Origin: Cytophaga aurantiaca DSM 3654 | GTDB lineage: Bacteria > Bacteroidota > Bacteroidia > Cytophagales > Cytophagaceae | Direction: 5' to 3' | Length of the DNA: 64,000 nucleotides | Assembly (NCBI RefSeq): GCF_000379725.1 | Contig: NZ_KB903625.1 | Coordinates: 7,804-71,803 of the forward strand | Shown here: in pieces, positions 28,101-35,796 of the stretch | Numbering within the stretch: the first letter of the stretch is position 1 | How the letters are laid out: the number at the start of each line of letters is the position of its first letter | The notes under the pieces: generated by a model | Told to the model about the DNA's origin: nothing | The model's input: the letters and a program-made list of their open reading frames with translations, nothing else | Database searches by the model: none | Made by a program: the position numbers and the translations under genes

Positions 28101-28220
28101 AGCCAATCCTTCATCTACACTATAATTTCTGAATGTATACTGCTGAGAAAAACCAATTTCAGACTGCAAAAATAACAGCAGCGCAAAAATAAAACGAGTG
28201 TAAAAAAGCGTGGTTTTCAT
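25161..28220 (-). CDS. Propeller-sensor histidine kinase (Reg_prop, Y_Y_Y, LytS-type)
   Basis: A 1019-residue membrane kinase. Signal peptide about 1-26, then roughly fourteen Reg_prop beta-propeller repeats (DNNGNIWFGTRGGGLSRFDG pattern) to about residue 640. A Y_Y_Y domain (SWMLEGFDKEWSP...GTYTFKVKAKNERG) precedes a single TM segment near 770-790. The cytoplasmic part has a short coiled coil, a His_kinase box LRLQMNPHFLFNCLNS (H821) and a HATPase with ENAILHG and DDGIGREKA. Its periplasmic propeller probably detects an external ligand, often a glycan product in Bacteroidetes; the ligand here is unknown. Transcribed with the LytTR regulator. Confidence 0.94.
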   Translation of the reverse strand: MKTTLFYTRFIFALLLFLQSEIGFSQQYTFRNYSVDEGLAQSQVYAMCEDNNGNIWFGTRGGGLSRFDGIDFTSYTTQEGLANNYVRCILKDTLGNLWVGTDNGLSVYDGKKFSTFTTAQGLGSVSINDLIEDNQGTIWIATEKGVFHSAKGRIVPFSLELHEASSVRINCLVQDAAGNLLAGTDNGLYRFNKEKGNWQTEYFSTAKGLPNNIITSLSIRRDGGIWVCTYGGGVAVFHGNTFFSIQKSDGLANNTVFDCVDAGNGVIWFATASGVTKYNETDTSFTQITETEGLAKNVVMCTMKDSFGNLWFGTSGGGVSKLSSERFIHYTAIKGVFGTWVYSILQDSTGLMWFGTSEGGVTTYDGKIYKRFSERNGFTASKVKCMAQDQNGNIWLGTISDGVYMYNGKTFRHFNNRNGLSSNFINYILIDASGRILLATAGGGISCLLPAKNNTYAVKNIRPRDGLAGDRINTLVADRKGNIWAGTAGNGISVIRFSEDNTYTIKNYSTQNGLTSNMIRCSLVDERGSIIFGTANAGVIVYDGVKFISLTKQKGLSSNNIYSCIRDLEGSLWIGTDKGIDCMYLSSVNVIEVIRHYGKSEGFTGIETMHNAICLDNRSCIWFGTVKSATVFNPAAERKLKSPRVHITGMHLFFDKVETTPYGKVLTPWYALPKNLVLPYDQNHLSFEFIGVEQANPEAVQYSWMLEGFDKEWSPSTTKREAIYSNLSAGTYTFKVKAKNERGNWSESDAVYTFTIKPPFWQTWWFIFAVLVLFVCAVWWLILSASRKLKKENVLEKQRLEAERALIELEQKALRLQMNPHFLFNCLNSIKGLIAEDKPEEAKIYLSKFAKLMRSMLDHSMDTFISLENEITGLRMYAELEQLSHEDAFDFTIEVEDAIDPSFVQIPPMLIQPFVENAILHGMAAKEGKGTIHVGFKLEENYLHCVIEDDGIGREKAAALKQQSMQQHKSAAITVTQERLNILNKKLNLEAIKISVIDLINEQQEAVGTRVTLLIPFQQ

Positions 28221-28596
28221 TGCAACGAAGATAAGAATAATTGTGTAAATCAGTTTTTTAAGTAGTCCGGTTTTCCCTAAAGCTATGACTCTGAATAATC
28301 AACATCCATGATATCCTTGAGCTACAAGATATAAGAAATCGCTAGAATTAGGTATTGATTGCTGGCGTTTTCTTTTCCAACTTTCGGTTGCAAATTGTGA
28401 CTCTCAAAATCCTATATGCATTGTCCTCCGGAGATACTTTTCGTTTTGGGTTAGTCTCCGTCATTCTCCGGAGGCTTTTTTATACAAGTGGACTAAGAGT
28501 TTCAAAGCCTGATGCATCTTTCATCCGGCACAATGCTGCAATGCCTCTTTGGGAGAGAGGCATTTTGCAGACATGTATAGTGTTATTTCAACTGAA
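28221..28596. other. 376-bp intergenic region with two weak hairpins
   Basis: No gene seen. Two possible stem structures: CCTCCGGAG (about 28425) with CTCCGGAGG (about 28466) followed by CTTTTTTAT, a plus-strand terminator shape with no plus-strand gene before it; and ATGCCTCT-7 nt-AGAGGCAT at 28541-28563, downstream of the LuxR-type gene on the minus strand. It also contains the promoter of the propeller kinase. Confidence 0.45.
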
Positions 28597-29412
28597 TTAT
28601 TTTATTGCAGCCAGCGTTTCTTCTTTGGCAGTTAAGGCAAAAATTGCTAAGTCGGCAGTGCCTTTACAGAATGTTTTACGCAGAATATTTTTCCGGTGTG
28701 TATTTACTGTATGCTGACTGATAAATAATTTCTCTGCAATCTGTGCACTGGTCATACCCACACTAATCAAACTAAGAACTTGTGCTTCTCTTTCTGAAAG
28801 TACGGTGTTTGAAATCTCAGGCAAGTAACGCTCTTCATACAATACTTCTGTTTTATTCGTATCTGTATTGATATGTGAAATTACAAAATCGATGTACGTA
28901 TCTTTTTTATATTCCTGAATATCCACAAGACTTTTCAACAGCATGCGAGGTCTTTTCAAGTTGTCTGTAGATAGGACACTCACGGTATGATGATACCAAC
29001 GCAGACTTCCATCTTTATGAATAAGCTGAGTCTGGTAGGTAGCTTTTATATTTTTTGAATTTTCTTTTTTAGTATACTCTTCAAAGTACTTAAACATGGC
29101 GGCAAATATCTGTTCCGTTAGCATATAACCATGCGCAGCCGGGAAAGCAAGAAGCACACGTGCCATTCCTCCATCTATAAATTCCTGACTTGGAAAACCT
29201 ATAATTTCAGGTGTGTTCACATAGATGTATAGATTGGTATGCATATCTATAACCATTACCGTACCAGGCAGGTGCTCTAAAATGGTAGCAAAAATGTCTG
29301 TGCTAATCGGCTGTTTGTGTTCTGTCTCTTCTGAAGCATAGCTGGTATATCTTTTTAAGATATCCAACGCTTCATTCGTACTAAGATCAATCGATGGGCT
29401 AGTCTTTCTCAT
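28597..29412 (-). CDS. PAS-LuxR transcription regulator
   Basis: A 271-residue cytoplasmic protein. Residues about 45-180 hold a PAS-like sensor (PGTVMVIDMHTNLYIYVNTPEIIGFPSQEF, and LRWYHHTVSVLSTDNLKR at the end). Residues about 205-265 are a LuxR-type helix-turn-helix (LSEREAQVLSLISVGMTSAQIAEKLFISQHTVNTHRKNI). It lacks a receiver, so activation comes from PAS ligand binding or a partner. Common Bacteroidetes type; target genes unknown. Monocistronic. Confidence 0.86.
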   Translation of the reverse strand: MRKTSPSIDLSTNEALDILKRYTSYASEETEHKQPISTDIFATILEHLPGTVMVIDMHTNLYIYVNTPEIIGFPSQEFIDGGMARVLLAFPAAHGYMLTEQIFAAMFKYFEEYTKKENSKNIKATYQTQLIHKDGSLRWYHHTVSVLSTDNLKRPRMLLKSLVDIQEYKKDTYIDFVISHINTDTNKTEVLYEERYLPEISNTVLSEREAQVLSLISVGMTSAQIAEKLFISQHTVNTHRKNILRKTFCKGTADLAIFALTAKEETLAAIK

Positions 29413-29655
29413 TGCTGTCTTTCTATTTGGGGTATTTGAATATATCCAATCTTAATGAGAAATACAACGATATGGTAACCAGCGCTCTTGCAAAATTTAC
29501 GCGAGCCCTTTATTCATAAGGGAAGAAATTTATCGAAAAAAAATAAAAAAAGGCTCTGTTAAAAAATAGTTCGAACTTGTCGGAGACTCAATAAATATAC
29601 AGAACTTGTATGCATACATTCTTTAAGAACTCCGACAAGATTCGTTTCACAGATT
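29413..29655. other. Intergenic inverted pair CTTGTCGGAG / CTCCGACAAG
   Basis: Ten-bp arms at 29576-29585 and 29630-29639 separated by 44 nt, next to the 3' end of the 29656 gene on the minus strand. Not a standard terminator; probably a dispersed repeat. Confidence 0.4.
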
Positions 29656-30039
29656 TTAATTATCAAACCGTCGTAATTCAACCCATGGTTTGAAGGAAAA
29701 TTCAAGTTTCGGTTTTAACATTATTTTCATCTGCAATTTTCTGCTTTCAACTTGTAAAGCATCGTAAAGTGTCAGTGCTAAAAACAACTGATGTTCTCTA
29801 AATATATCCAGATCGATATCTAACAAGTTAAAGACTGTTTCTTCATACCAGTTCGTCATGTAATCTTTATTCGATTTTGTAACTCCTACTTTTTTAAAAA
29901 TAAGTTCTGCCAAATTCGTATTAAACTCATCGGTTGAAAGTCCGATCTCATCAAGCCCCATAATCAGTTTACGACTACGCATATCTGCCAGAATTAATGC
30001 AAGGAGTTCGCTCTTTTTATTTGATTGATTCGTATCCAT
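29656..30039 (-). CDS. Hypothetical cytoplasmic protein
   Basis: A 127-residue protein if started at the ATG at 30039 (MDTNQSNKKSELL); an upstream ATG would add 22 residues that look like non-coding sequence. Helical, with DEIGLSTDEFNTNLAELIFKKVG and a final FKPWVELRRFDN. No signal peptide or membrane segment. No family recognised. It is transcribed divergently from the FixL-side operon, and the CRP/FNR-like site at 30293 lies between them. Confidence 0.65.
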   Translation of the reverse strand: MDTNQSNKKSELLALILADMRSRKLIMGLDEIGLSTDEFNTNLAELIFKKVGVTKSNKDYMTNWYEETVFNLLDIDLDIFREHQLFLALTLYDALQVESRKLQMKIMLKPKLEFSFKPWVELRRFDN

Positions 30040-30292
30040 AGCTTTAGGGTGTTTAAAGGAATAAACGGAGTTGTTACACAAATGGATTACATAAAAAGTA
30101 TACATTTACTACATGGTGTTTGGCTTTTGAAACCGCGTTAAAAGATCAATTAGCGGGTTATACTTTATTATGCTATGAAAAATTGAGTTATAATGAGGCT
30201 AATTATGACTTCAAAACCGTTAATCGACGTTCCAATTATACATATATTAAAAATCTTTTTTTCCATAATTCTTCTTCAAAGAGTTTCAAAAA

Positions 30293-30306
30293 ATGACATA
30301 GATCAT
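30293..30306. promoter_or_regulatory. Candidate CRP/FNR-type operator ATGACATAGATCAT
   Basis: A near-palindrome ATGA(C)-N4-ATCAT. It resembles the FNR/FixK consensus TTGAT-N4-ATCAA and matches a second site at 44403-44416. Its centre lies about 61-65 bp before the likely transcription start of the promoter at 30328-30358, the classic class I activator distance. Confidence 0.55.
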
Positions 30307-30327
30307 CTTTACTGCAAACGTTCGTCA

Positions 30328-30358
30328 TTTCTATAGCTGGCCACAGCCTGTACATTTG
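30328..30358 (+). promoter_or_regulatory. Bacteroidetes-type promoter TTTC-N19-TACATTTG
   Basis: A -7 box TACATTTG fits the TAnnTTTG consensus of Bacteroidetes sigma-A exactly. TTTC (consensus TTTG) lies 19 nt upstream, the expected spacing. It sits 18 bp ahead of the ATG at 30376 and would transcribe the two small genes and, by read-through, the FixL-like kinase and REC-CRP regulator. Confidence 0.6.
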
Positions 30359-30375
30359 ATAAAAATTCATTCAAC

Positions 30376-30771
30376 ATGCATACAGTAGATGTATTAACCA
30401 GCGATTGTACCGCATTGCGCTCCAATATTTTGTTCTTGAAAAAGGAAATAAGTTTTCTGTTGAAAATTCTGGGGAACTGTTATTCGTCTTCCATCCATGC
30501 GGAACAACTTAAACTGCAGGATGGATATTGGAAACATTTTGAAGAACAGCAGATTTACCTGGATACGCTTGACGTAACCGTTCAGAAAGAAGAATCAAAA
30601 CTCATTAACCTGTATCTGGAAGGTCTCATTCATGCAGAAACAGTAATGGACAAACAAGGAAAATTGCAAGCCTCTTTTGATGCATGTTACAACGAACTTA
30701 AGTCGCTGAAGGAATCTTTTTATACGTTTATGAATGGCTGCAATGCCTGTGCTTTGAAAACTGCCTGCTAA
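30376..30771 (+). CDS. Small protein with C-terminal cysteine cluster, unknown
   Basis: A 131-residue helical protein with no signal peptide. It ends in a cysteine-rich motif, NGCNACALKTAC, with Cys spacing C-x2-C-x5-C suggestive of metal binding; other cysteines are in the N-terminal half (residues 11 and 35). No family recognised. It is the first gene after the promoter at 30328, which carries a CRP/FNR-like site. It is 16 bp from the next gene and heads the probable operon containing the oxygen-sensing kinase, so its role is probably tied to oxygen or redox, but this is inference. Confidence 0.72.
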   Translation: MHTVDVLTSDCTALRSNILFLKKEISFLLKILGNCYSSSIHAEQLKLQDGYWKHFEEQQIYLDTLDVTVQKEESKLINLYLEGLIHAETVMDKQGKLQASFDACYNELKSLKESFYTFMNGCNACALKTAC

Positions 30772-30787
30772 TTTAAACACCACTGTC

Positions 30788-31174
30788 ATGATCAAATACA
30801 AAGGAATCACCAGCAACCTGCTTACCGATCTTTCTCTAGAACTTTGTTCTGCTGTAAATCTGAATTACTCAGAGCATATGCTGCTTAAATTTTTTCAATG
30901 GATTGCTCATGATCTAAGTACAGAAAAAAAAGTAGCACTGATTTGCCTTTTACCAGTGCATCTGAAACCATTCTGTACGGAAACAAATTTCCCAAAACAA
31001 ACAACAACGTTATCCGTTTCATCTCATTCATTAAAAAAAACAAATACAATTATACTTGCAGTTTTAAAAAAATACATGACAGAAGATACTTTCCATTTGA
31101 TCTGCAGTTATTTACCGGAAACAGTTCCGCAGCAATCTGTATCATTGCCTGAAAAAATATTTCTCGTTGCCTGA
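30788..31174 (+). CDS. Possible DUF2267-like small protein
   Basis: A 128-residue protein. The central segment LLKFFQWIAHDLSTEKKVALICLLPVHLKPFCTETN has the shape of DUF2267 proteins (AxLxxLxxRLxxEExxxLxxQLPxxLRGxYxEG), with a weak second half. The match is visual and low in identity. No signal peptide. Follows the 131-residue gene by 16 bp and precedes the FixL-like kinase by about 55 bp, all on the plus strand. Confidence 0.62.
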   Translation: MIKYKGITSNLLTDLSLELCSAVNLNYSEHMLLKFFQWIAHDLSTEKKVALICLLPVHLKPFCTETNFPKQTTTLSVSSHSLKKTNTIILAVLKKYMTEDTFHLICSYLPETVPQQSVSLPEKIFLVA

Positions 31175-31230
31175 AACATGTGTATATTTAATCTGTAACA
31201 TATACAAAAGAATCACTACTTGTGATAGAA

Positions 31231-32442
31231 ATGGATAACGAATCAAGATTAAAAGCAATTATTGAAAACGCAATCGATGGGATCATTACTATTGATCAGC
31301 GAGGTATTATCGAAACATTGAATCCCGCAGCTGCAGCTATTTTTGAATACGAGCCAACCGAAGTGATCGGCAAGAACATCAGTATTCTGATGCCCGAACC
31401 TGATCACAGTAATCACGATCACTATATTGAAAACTACCAGCGTACCGGCACAAAAAAAATTATTGGTATCGGCCGTGAAGTATTGGGGAAAAAAAAGAGC
31501 GGAACTACCTTTCCTTTTTTATTAAGTGTAAGTGAGGTTGCATTAAAGGACAAGATCATTTACACGGGTATCATACACGACATTACTCAATTAAAGGAAG
31601 CCGAACATGCATTCCGCAAACTGAACACCGAACTGGAAGAACGTGTACAGCAGCGTACGTCTGAATTGTTTGATGCGATCAAACAATTAAAAGAAACAAA
31701 TGCAAAACAAAAAGAAGCGGAAGCTGAAGTACGCAAGTCTCTGGAAAAAGAAAAAGAACTGAACGAACTCAAATCGCGGTTTGTAACACTTGCTTCGCAC
31801 GAATTCAGAACGCCACTCAGCACCATTCTTTCTTCTACAACGCTTATAGCCAAATACGAGGAAATTGGTGACCGCGACAAGATGAACAAACATATAGACC
31901 GTATCAAGACTTGCGTAGCCGAGCTGACTGTGATCTTAAACGATTTTCTTTCTCTAAGCAAACTGGAAGAAGGCGTTGTACCAAATACACCTTCTGAATT
32001 CAACATCTACATGCTGGCAAAAGATATTCAGGATGAAATGCAATCCACGTTAAAAGAAAAGCAAACGTTCACCTGCGTGCATAAAGGCCCTGAAACGGTA
32101 TACCTGGATAAAAACATCATCAAAAATATTTTACTGAATCTGATTTCGAATGCAGTAAAATATTCTGAAAAAGGTGTGATCGAATTGTCAGTTGCAGTGA
32201 CCAATGTCAATATCATTTTTACCGTAAAAGATGAGGGCATCGGCATTTCTGAAGAAGACAAACCATTTCTCTTCACGCGTTTCTTCAGGGCACACAATGC
32301 TGCGAACATACAAGGAACCGGACTCGGACTGAATATTGTAAAACGCTATGTAGATTTACTGAGTGGACATATATCGCTGGAAAGCAAGATGGACCATGGA
32401 AGTACGTTCACGATTGAAATACCAAAAATTTCTGTATCATGA
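31231..32442 (+). CDS. FixL-like haem-PAS sensor histidine kinase
   Basis: A 403-residue kinase from the ATG at 31231; a GTG three codons earlier overlaps a small hairpin. Residues about 8-120 are a PAS domain strikingly like Bradyrhizobium FixL: the haem ligand His (H62, within NHDHYIENY) and the distal-pocket Arg (R82, in GIGREVLGKKKSGTTFP) have the same 20-residue spacing as FixL H200 and R220, and Y65, Y69 and I77 match FixL Y203, Y207 and I215. Then a coiled coil (about 125-175), a HisKA box LASHEFRTPLS (H190) and a HATPase domain (DEGIGIS, GTGLGLNIVK). It has no membrane segment. It likely senses oxygen and phosphorylates the overlapping REC-CRP regulator. Confidence 0.9.
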   Translation: MDNESRLKAIIENAIDGIITIDQRGIIETLNPAAAAIFEYEPTEVIGKNISILMPEPDHSNHDHYIENYQRTGTKKIIGIGREVLGKKKSGTTFPFLLSVSEVALKDKIIYTGIIHDITQLKEAEHAFRKLNTELEERVQQRTSELFDAIKQLKETNAKQKEAEAEVRKSLEKEKELNELKSRFVTLASHEFRTPLSTILSSTTLIAKYEEIGDRDKMNKHIDRIKTCVAELTVILNDFLSLSKLEEGVVPNTPSEFNIYMLAKDIQDEMQSTLKEKQTFTCVHKGPETVYLDKNIIKNILLNLISNAVKYSEKGVIELSVAVTNVNIIFTVKDEGIGISEEDKPFLFTRFFRAHNAANIQGTGLGLNIVKRYVDLLSGHISLESKMDHGSTFTIEIPKISVS

Positions 32443-33500
32443 AAACAATATTATTGATTGAAGACAATCAAAAAGTACGTGAGAATATAGGAGAAATTCT
32501 AGAGCTGGCGGGTTACCACGTATTAAGTGCGGAGAACGGAAAAGTCGGTGTAGGAATTACAAAAAATACCATCCCCGATCTGATCGTCTGTGATGTCATG
32601 ATGCCGGAACTCGACGGATATGGCGTACTGCACGTATTAAGTAAAAATCCGGCAACAAGTGGCATCCCATTTATTTTTCTTACAGCCAAATCTGAAAAAG
32701 ACGACCTGCGCAAAGGTATGAATCTGGGTGCAGACGATTATCTTACAAAACCTTTTGACGACATTGAATTGCTGAATGCGATCGAGATCCGGTTGAAAAA
32801 ACACACAGCACTGAAAAGTGAATTCACAAAAAATACGGAAGGTTTGGAGGAATTTTTAACACATGCCAAAGGCCTACAGGAACTGAACAACCTGCTAAGC
32901 GATGAAAAACATTATGTGACAGTTCCGAAAAAACACAATGTATATACACACGGCAGCTATCCCAATGCGTTGTATTTTATTGTAAAAGGAAAGGTTAAAA
33001 CATCTCGTGCAAATAGTTTGGGAAATGAACTCATCACAGGTTTGTATGCAGAGGGAGATTTTTTTGGATACACCGATCTCCTGGAGGAATCTGTATATGC
33101 GGAAAACGCCGTAGCTCTTGAAGATACAGAACTATCCACCATTCACAAAGATGATTTCTTTGCACTCCTTCATCACAACCGCGACGTGGCAAATAAATTC
33201 ATTAAAATGCTTTCCAATAATGTACTGGAGAAAGAAGAACGTTTGTTGAATCTGGCATACAGCTCCGTACGTAGAAGAGTTGCTGAGTCATTGATCATGC
33301 TTCAGAATACGTATCAAAAAGAAAACACTGGAAATTTTTCAATGGCCATTACCCGAGACGATCTTTCAGATCTGGTAGGTGCATCCAAAGAAACTGTTAT
33401 CCGCACGCTTTCGGATTTTAAAGACGAAGGACTGATAAAAATTTCGGGTAGTACAATTACACTTATAAAAACCGACAAGCTGATCCATATGAAGAATTAA
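32439..33500 (+). CDS. Receiver-CRP/FNR fusion transcription factor
   Basis: A 353-residue regulator overlapping the kinase by 4 bp (ATGA). Residues 1-120 are a receiver with phospho-acceptor D52 (DLIVCDVMMPELDGYG) and LTKPF. Residues about 150-260 form a cyclic-nucleotide-binding-like beta barrel (SYPNALYFIVKGKVKTS). Residues about 275-350 are a CRP-type winged helix with recognition helix SKETVIRTLSDFKDEG, retaining the E and R that contact TGA/TCA in CRP/FNR/FixK. It lacks the Fe-S cysteines of FNR, so signal input comes through phosphorylation. It replaces the usual FixJ plus FixK steps by one protein. Confidence 0.93.
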   Translation: MKTILLIEDNQKVRENIGEILELAGYHVLSAENGKVGVGITKNTIPDLIVCDVMMPELDGYGVLHVLSKNPATSGIPFIFLTAKSEKDDLRKGMNLGADDYLTKPFDDIELLNAIEIRLKKHTALKSEFTKNTEGLEEFLTHAKGLQELNNLLSDEKHYVTVPKKHNVYTHGSYPNALYFIVKGKVKTSRANSLGNELITGLYAEGDFFGYTDLLEESVYAENAVALEDTELSTIHKDDFFALLHHNRDVANKFIKMLSNNVLEKEERLLNLAYSSVRRRVAESLIMLQNTYQKENTGNFSMAITRDDLSDLVGASKETVIRTLSDFKDEGLIKISGSTITLIKTDKLIHMKN

Positions 33501-33522
33501 ATTTTTTGAGTTTCGTTTTGAT

Positions 33523-33558
33523 AAAAAAGGCCGGTGTGTTTTCATGCCGGCTTTTTTA
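33523..33558. terminator. Intrinsic terminator after the REC-CRP gene
   Basis: GCCGG...CCGGC stem with an A-tract before and CTTTTTTATT after, immediately downstream of the regulator. It can work in both directions. Confidence 0.85.
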
Positions 33559-33597
33559 TTTTGGGAATTCGCTGTTGGCTAAAGTACAATGTCAATG

Positions 33598-33672
33598 AAG
33601 CGCAGCACTACTTATTAATAACATCTGCTGCGCTTTACCACCGTGGCGGGACCGTCACATGTATATGACGGT
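33598..33672. terminator. Two hairpins at the 3' end of the cco-hemN-desaturase operon
   Basis: AAGCGCAGCA (33598-33607) pairs with TGCTGCGCTT (33626-33635); ACCGTCA ... TGACGGT forms a second hairpin near 33651-33672. Both follow the desaturase stop on the minus strand. Neither has a T-tract, so they may stabilise the transcript 3' end rather than terminate it. Confidence 0.45.
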
Positions 33673-33682
33673 TTAAATAACA

Positions 33683-34429
33683 TCACATATAGTTCAGATC
33701 ATTATTCCGTTTAAGTTTAATGACATGTAGAAAATTGAATGCAAGTATAAACGGATAAGTAGGATCAAATTCATGCCACTTCACACCAAAGTTTGCACGT
33801 CCGCCAAGCTTATGATGATTGTTGTGGTAACTCTCTCCCATCATTAAAAAATCAACCGGCAATAAATTTTTAGCTGTATCCGAAACCTTGAAATTAATAT
33901 ACCCTACCCGATGTGCAAACCAGTTAATGATTGCACCATGTACCGGACCCATCAGGAAATGTATTGGCAACAATAAATACATCCACCAATGTGTGGCAAA
34001 CTTAATATAGAACAAACTGTATGCCGTTCCCCATGCAATACGAGAGATCCACTGATCACCAAGTTTTTCAATAAAACCCCAGTAGGGAACATTTTTAGTA
34101 AACTTCGGATCAATAGCTACTCTTTTGTTCAGAATATCATTGTAAATGTTTTTTGTCTTCCACATCATATCAAACAAATTTTTTGAATACGAAGGCGAAT
34201 GTGGATCTTTCTCTGTATCGGCATAAGCATGATGCATGCGGTGCATTACCCCATACGCATACGGACTTAAAAAAGAAGAACCTTGAAAGATATAGGTCAG
34301 AATGTAAAATACTTTTTCCCAGAATGGTTTCATTGTAAACATCTGATGCGCCGCATATCGGTGCAGAAAGAATGTTTGTGCAAATAAAGAAAGATACCAG
34401 TGTGCAAGAAAGAAATATAGAATGATCAT
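33683..34429 (-). CDS. Membrane fatty-acid delta-9-type desaturase
   Basis: A 248-residue membrane protein with the three histidine boxes of acyl-lipid/acyl-CoA desaturases: HRYAAH (residues 23-28), HRMHHAYADTEKDPHSP (about 63-79) and HNNHH (about 202-206). These bind a di-iron centre that inserts a double bond using oxygen and electrons from a partner. Four or so hydrophobic segments surround them. It sits 7 bp after hemN and is the last gene of the long cbb3 operon, an uncommon linkage that ties oxygen-dependent lipid unsaturation to microaerobic control. Confidence 0.9.
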   Translation of the reverse strand: MIILYFFLAHWYLSLFAQTFFLHRYAAHQMFTMKPFWEKVFYILTYIFQGSSFLSPYAYGVMHRMHHAYADTEKDPHSPSYSKNLFDMMWKTKNIYNDILNKRVAIDPKFTKNVPYWGFIEKLGDQWISRIAWGTAYSLFYIKFATHWWMYLLLPIHFLMGPVHGAIINWFAHRVGYINFKVSDTAKNLLPVDFLMMGESYHNNHHKLGGRANFGVKWHEFDPTYPFILAFNFLHVIKLKRNNDLNYM

Positions 34430-34436
34430 ATAGGAG

Positions 34437-35795
34437 TTAGATTACTTTTGAGAATGTATTTTTATTAGTTTGTGCTTTCTGCATGCGTGCATCCAATGCC
34501 ATACAGATATTTCGGATAAAGGGTCTTCCCTTTTCTGTTATTTCAAGGGAATGCAGTCCTATTTTTACTAGTCCTTCTTTTTCCATAACAGCCATAGCCC
34601 CAATCCCAGTCAATACAGATGAACATTGGTTGGAAGGATTTTCAATACCTGTTTGAAGGCGACACATAAGATTCAGAATGTGTTTTCGAATAATCCGATC
34701 TTCGCGCGTGAGAAAATGTCCTTTGAATACCGGGATCTCTGAAGCCTGCACCAGGGCTTTATATTCTTCTACCGTCTTCACATTCTGCGCATACGCATTA
34801 GGCAACTCACTTATCGAAGATACGCCCAAGCCAATAAGCACATTCGTATGACCTGTAGTATATCCCATAAAATTGCGGTGAAGTTTTTTATTTTTAAAAG
34901 CAGTATAGAGATCATCTGTCTCCAAAGCAAAATGATCCATGCCAATCTCTCTGTAACCCGCCTGTTCAAGCAGTGTCCTTCCTGATTCATACAAGGCACG
35001 TTTTGCTTCATCATCCGGCAGATCCAGCTCCGTAAACTTCCGTTGTCCGGGTTTGATCCAGGGAACATGTGCATAACTGTAAAAGGCAATCCGGTCCGGT
35101 TTCAACTGTATAACCTTTTGCATCGTATCTGTGATTTTTTCTAAGGTCTGCAATGGCAATCCATACAGCACATCGTAATTCACCGACGTATAACCAATCT
35201 CACGTGCACATCTTGTAACTTCTTCTACCTGTTCAAAAGTCTGCTTGCGATTGATTACTTCCTGCACCTTCGGATCAAAATCCTGAATACCAAAACTCAC
35301 ACGTCGAAATCCCACATTATACAAGGCTTGTAGATGTTCTTGTGTTGTATTTGCGGGATGCCCTTCAAAACCAAACTCCGGATCTAAGGCGATCCGTGCA
35401 TCAGATGTGATTCCCTTTATAAGCCGTGTCAGATTTTCTGCACTGAAAAATGTAGGAGTTCCTCCCCCCAAATGCAGCTCCTTAATAACCGGCTGTTTTT
35501 TAATCAACGCTTTATACAGACTCCATTCTTCTAATACCGCATCAATGTATGAATCCTCTACCGCATGATTTACTGTAATACGTGTATTGCATCCGCAAAA
35601 CGTACAAAGACTTTCACAATACGGTAAGTGTATGTAAATACTGATCCCTTCCTCATCAGCAGATTTCTCTATGGCTTCAATCCATTTCAAACGCGTGAAT
35701 GTATCTGCATCCCAATAAGGAACGGGCGGATAGCTTGTGTAACGTGGCCCGGGTACATTGTATTTCCGGATCAGGGATTCTTTATCTGTTTTCAT
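34437..35795 (-). CDS. hemN: Oxygen-independent coproporphyrinogen III oxidase
   Basis: A 452-residue radical SAM enzyme from the ATG at 35795; the ORF extends upstream but MKTDKESLIRKYNVPGPRYTSYP is the normal HemN start. It has the CxxxCxxC cluster C60, C64, C67 (YCESLCTFCGC) and LHLGGGTPTF, FGFEGHPAN, RVSFGIQDFD and YDVLYGLP motifs. It decarboxylates coproporphyrinogen III to protoporphyrinogen IX without oxygen, supplying haem for the oxidase under low oxygen. Located 1 bp from the upstream gene and 7 bp from the desaturase, so it belongs to the same transcript. Confidence 0.94.
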   Translation of the reverse strand: MKTDKESLIRKYNVPGPRYTSYPPVPYWDADTFTRLKWIEAIEKSADEEGISIYIHLPYCESLCTFCGCNTRITVNHAVEDSYIDAVLEEWSLYKALIKKQPVIKELHLGGGTPTFFSAENLTRLIKGITSDARIALDPEFGFEGHPANTTQEHLQALYNVGFRRVSFGIQDFDPKVQEVINRKQTFEQVEEVTRCAREIGYTSVNYDVLYGLPLQTLEKITDTMQKVIQLKPDRIAFYSYAHVPWIKPGQRKFTELDLPDDEAKRALYESGRTLLEQAGYREIGMDHFALETDDLYTAFKNKKLHRNFMGYTTGHTNVLIGLGVSSISELPNAYAQNVKTVEEYKALVQASEIPVFKGHFLTREDRIIRKHILNLMCRLQTGIENPSNQCSSVLTGIGAMAVMEKEGLVKIGLHSLEITEKGRPFIRNICMALDARMQKAQTNKNTFSKVI

Positions 35796-35796
35796 A

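Noticed and set aside
28421-28480. Plus-strand terminator CCTCCGGAG...CTCCGGAGG-T tract
   Set aside because: No plus-strand gene precedes it, so I list it only as a weak hairpin in the intergenic region.
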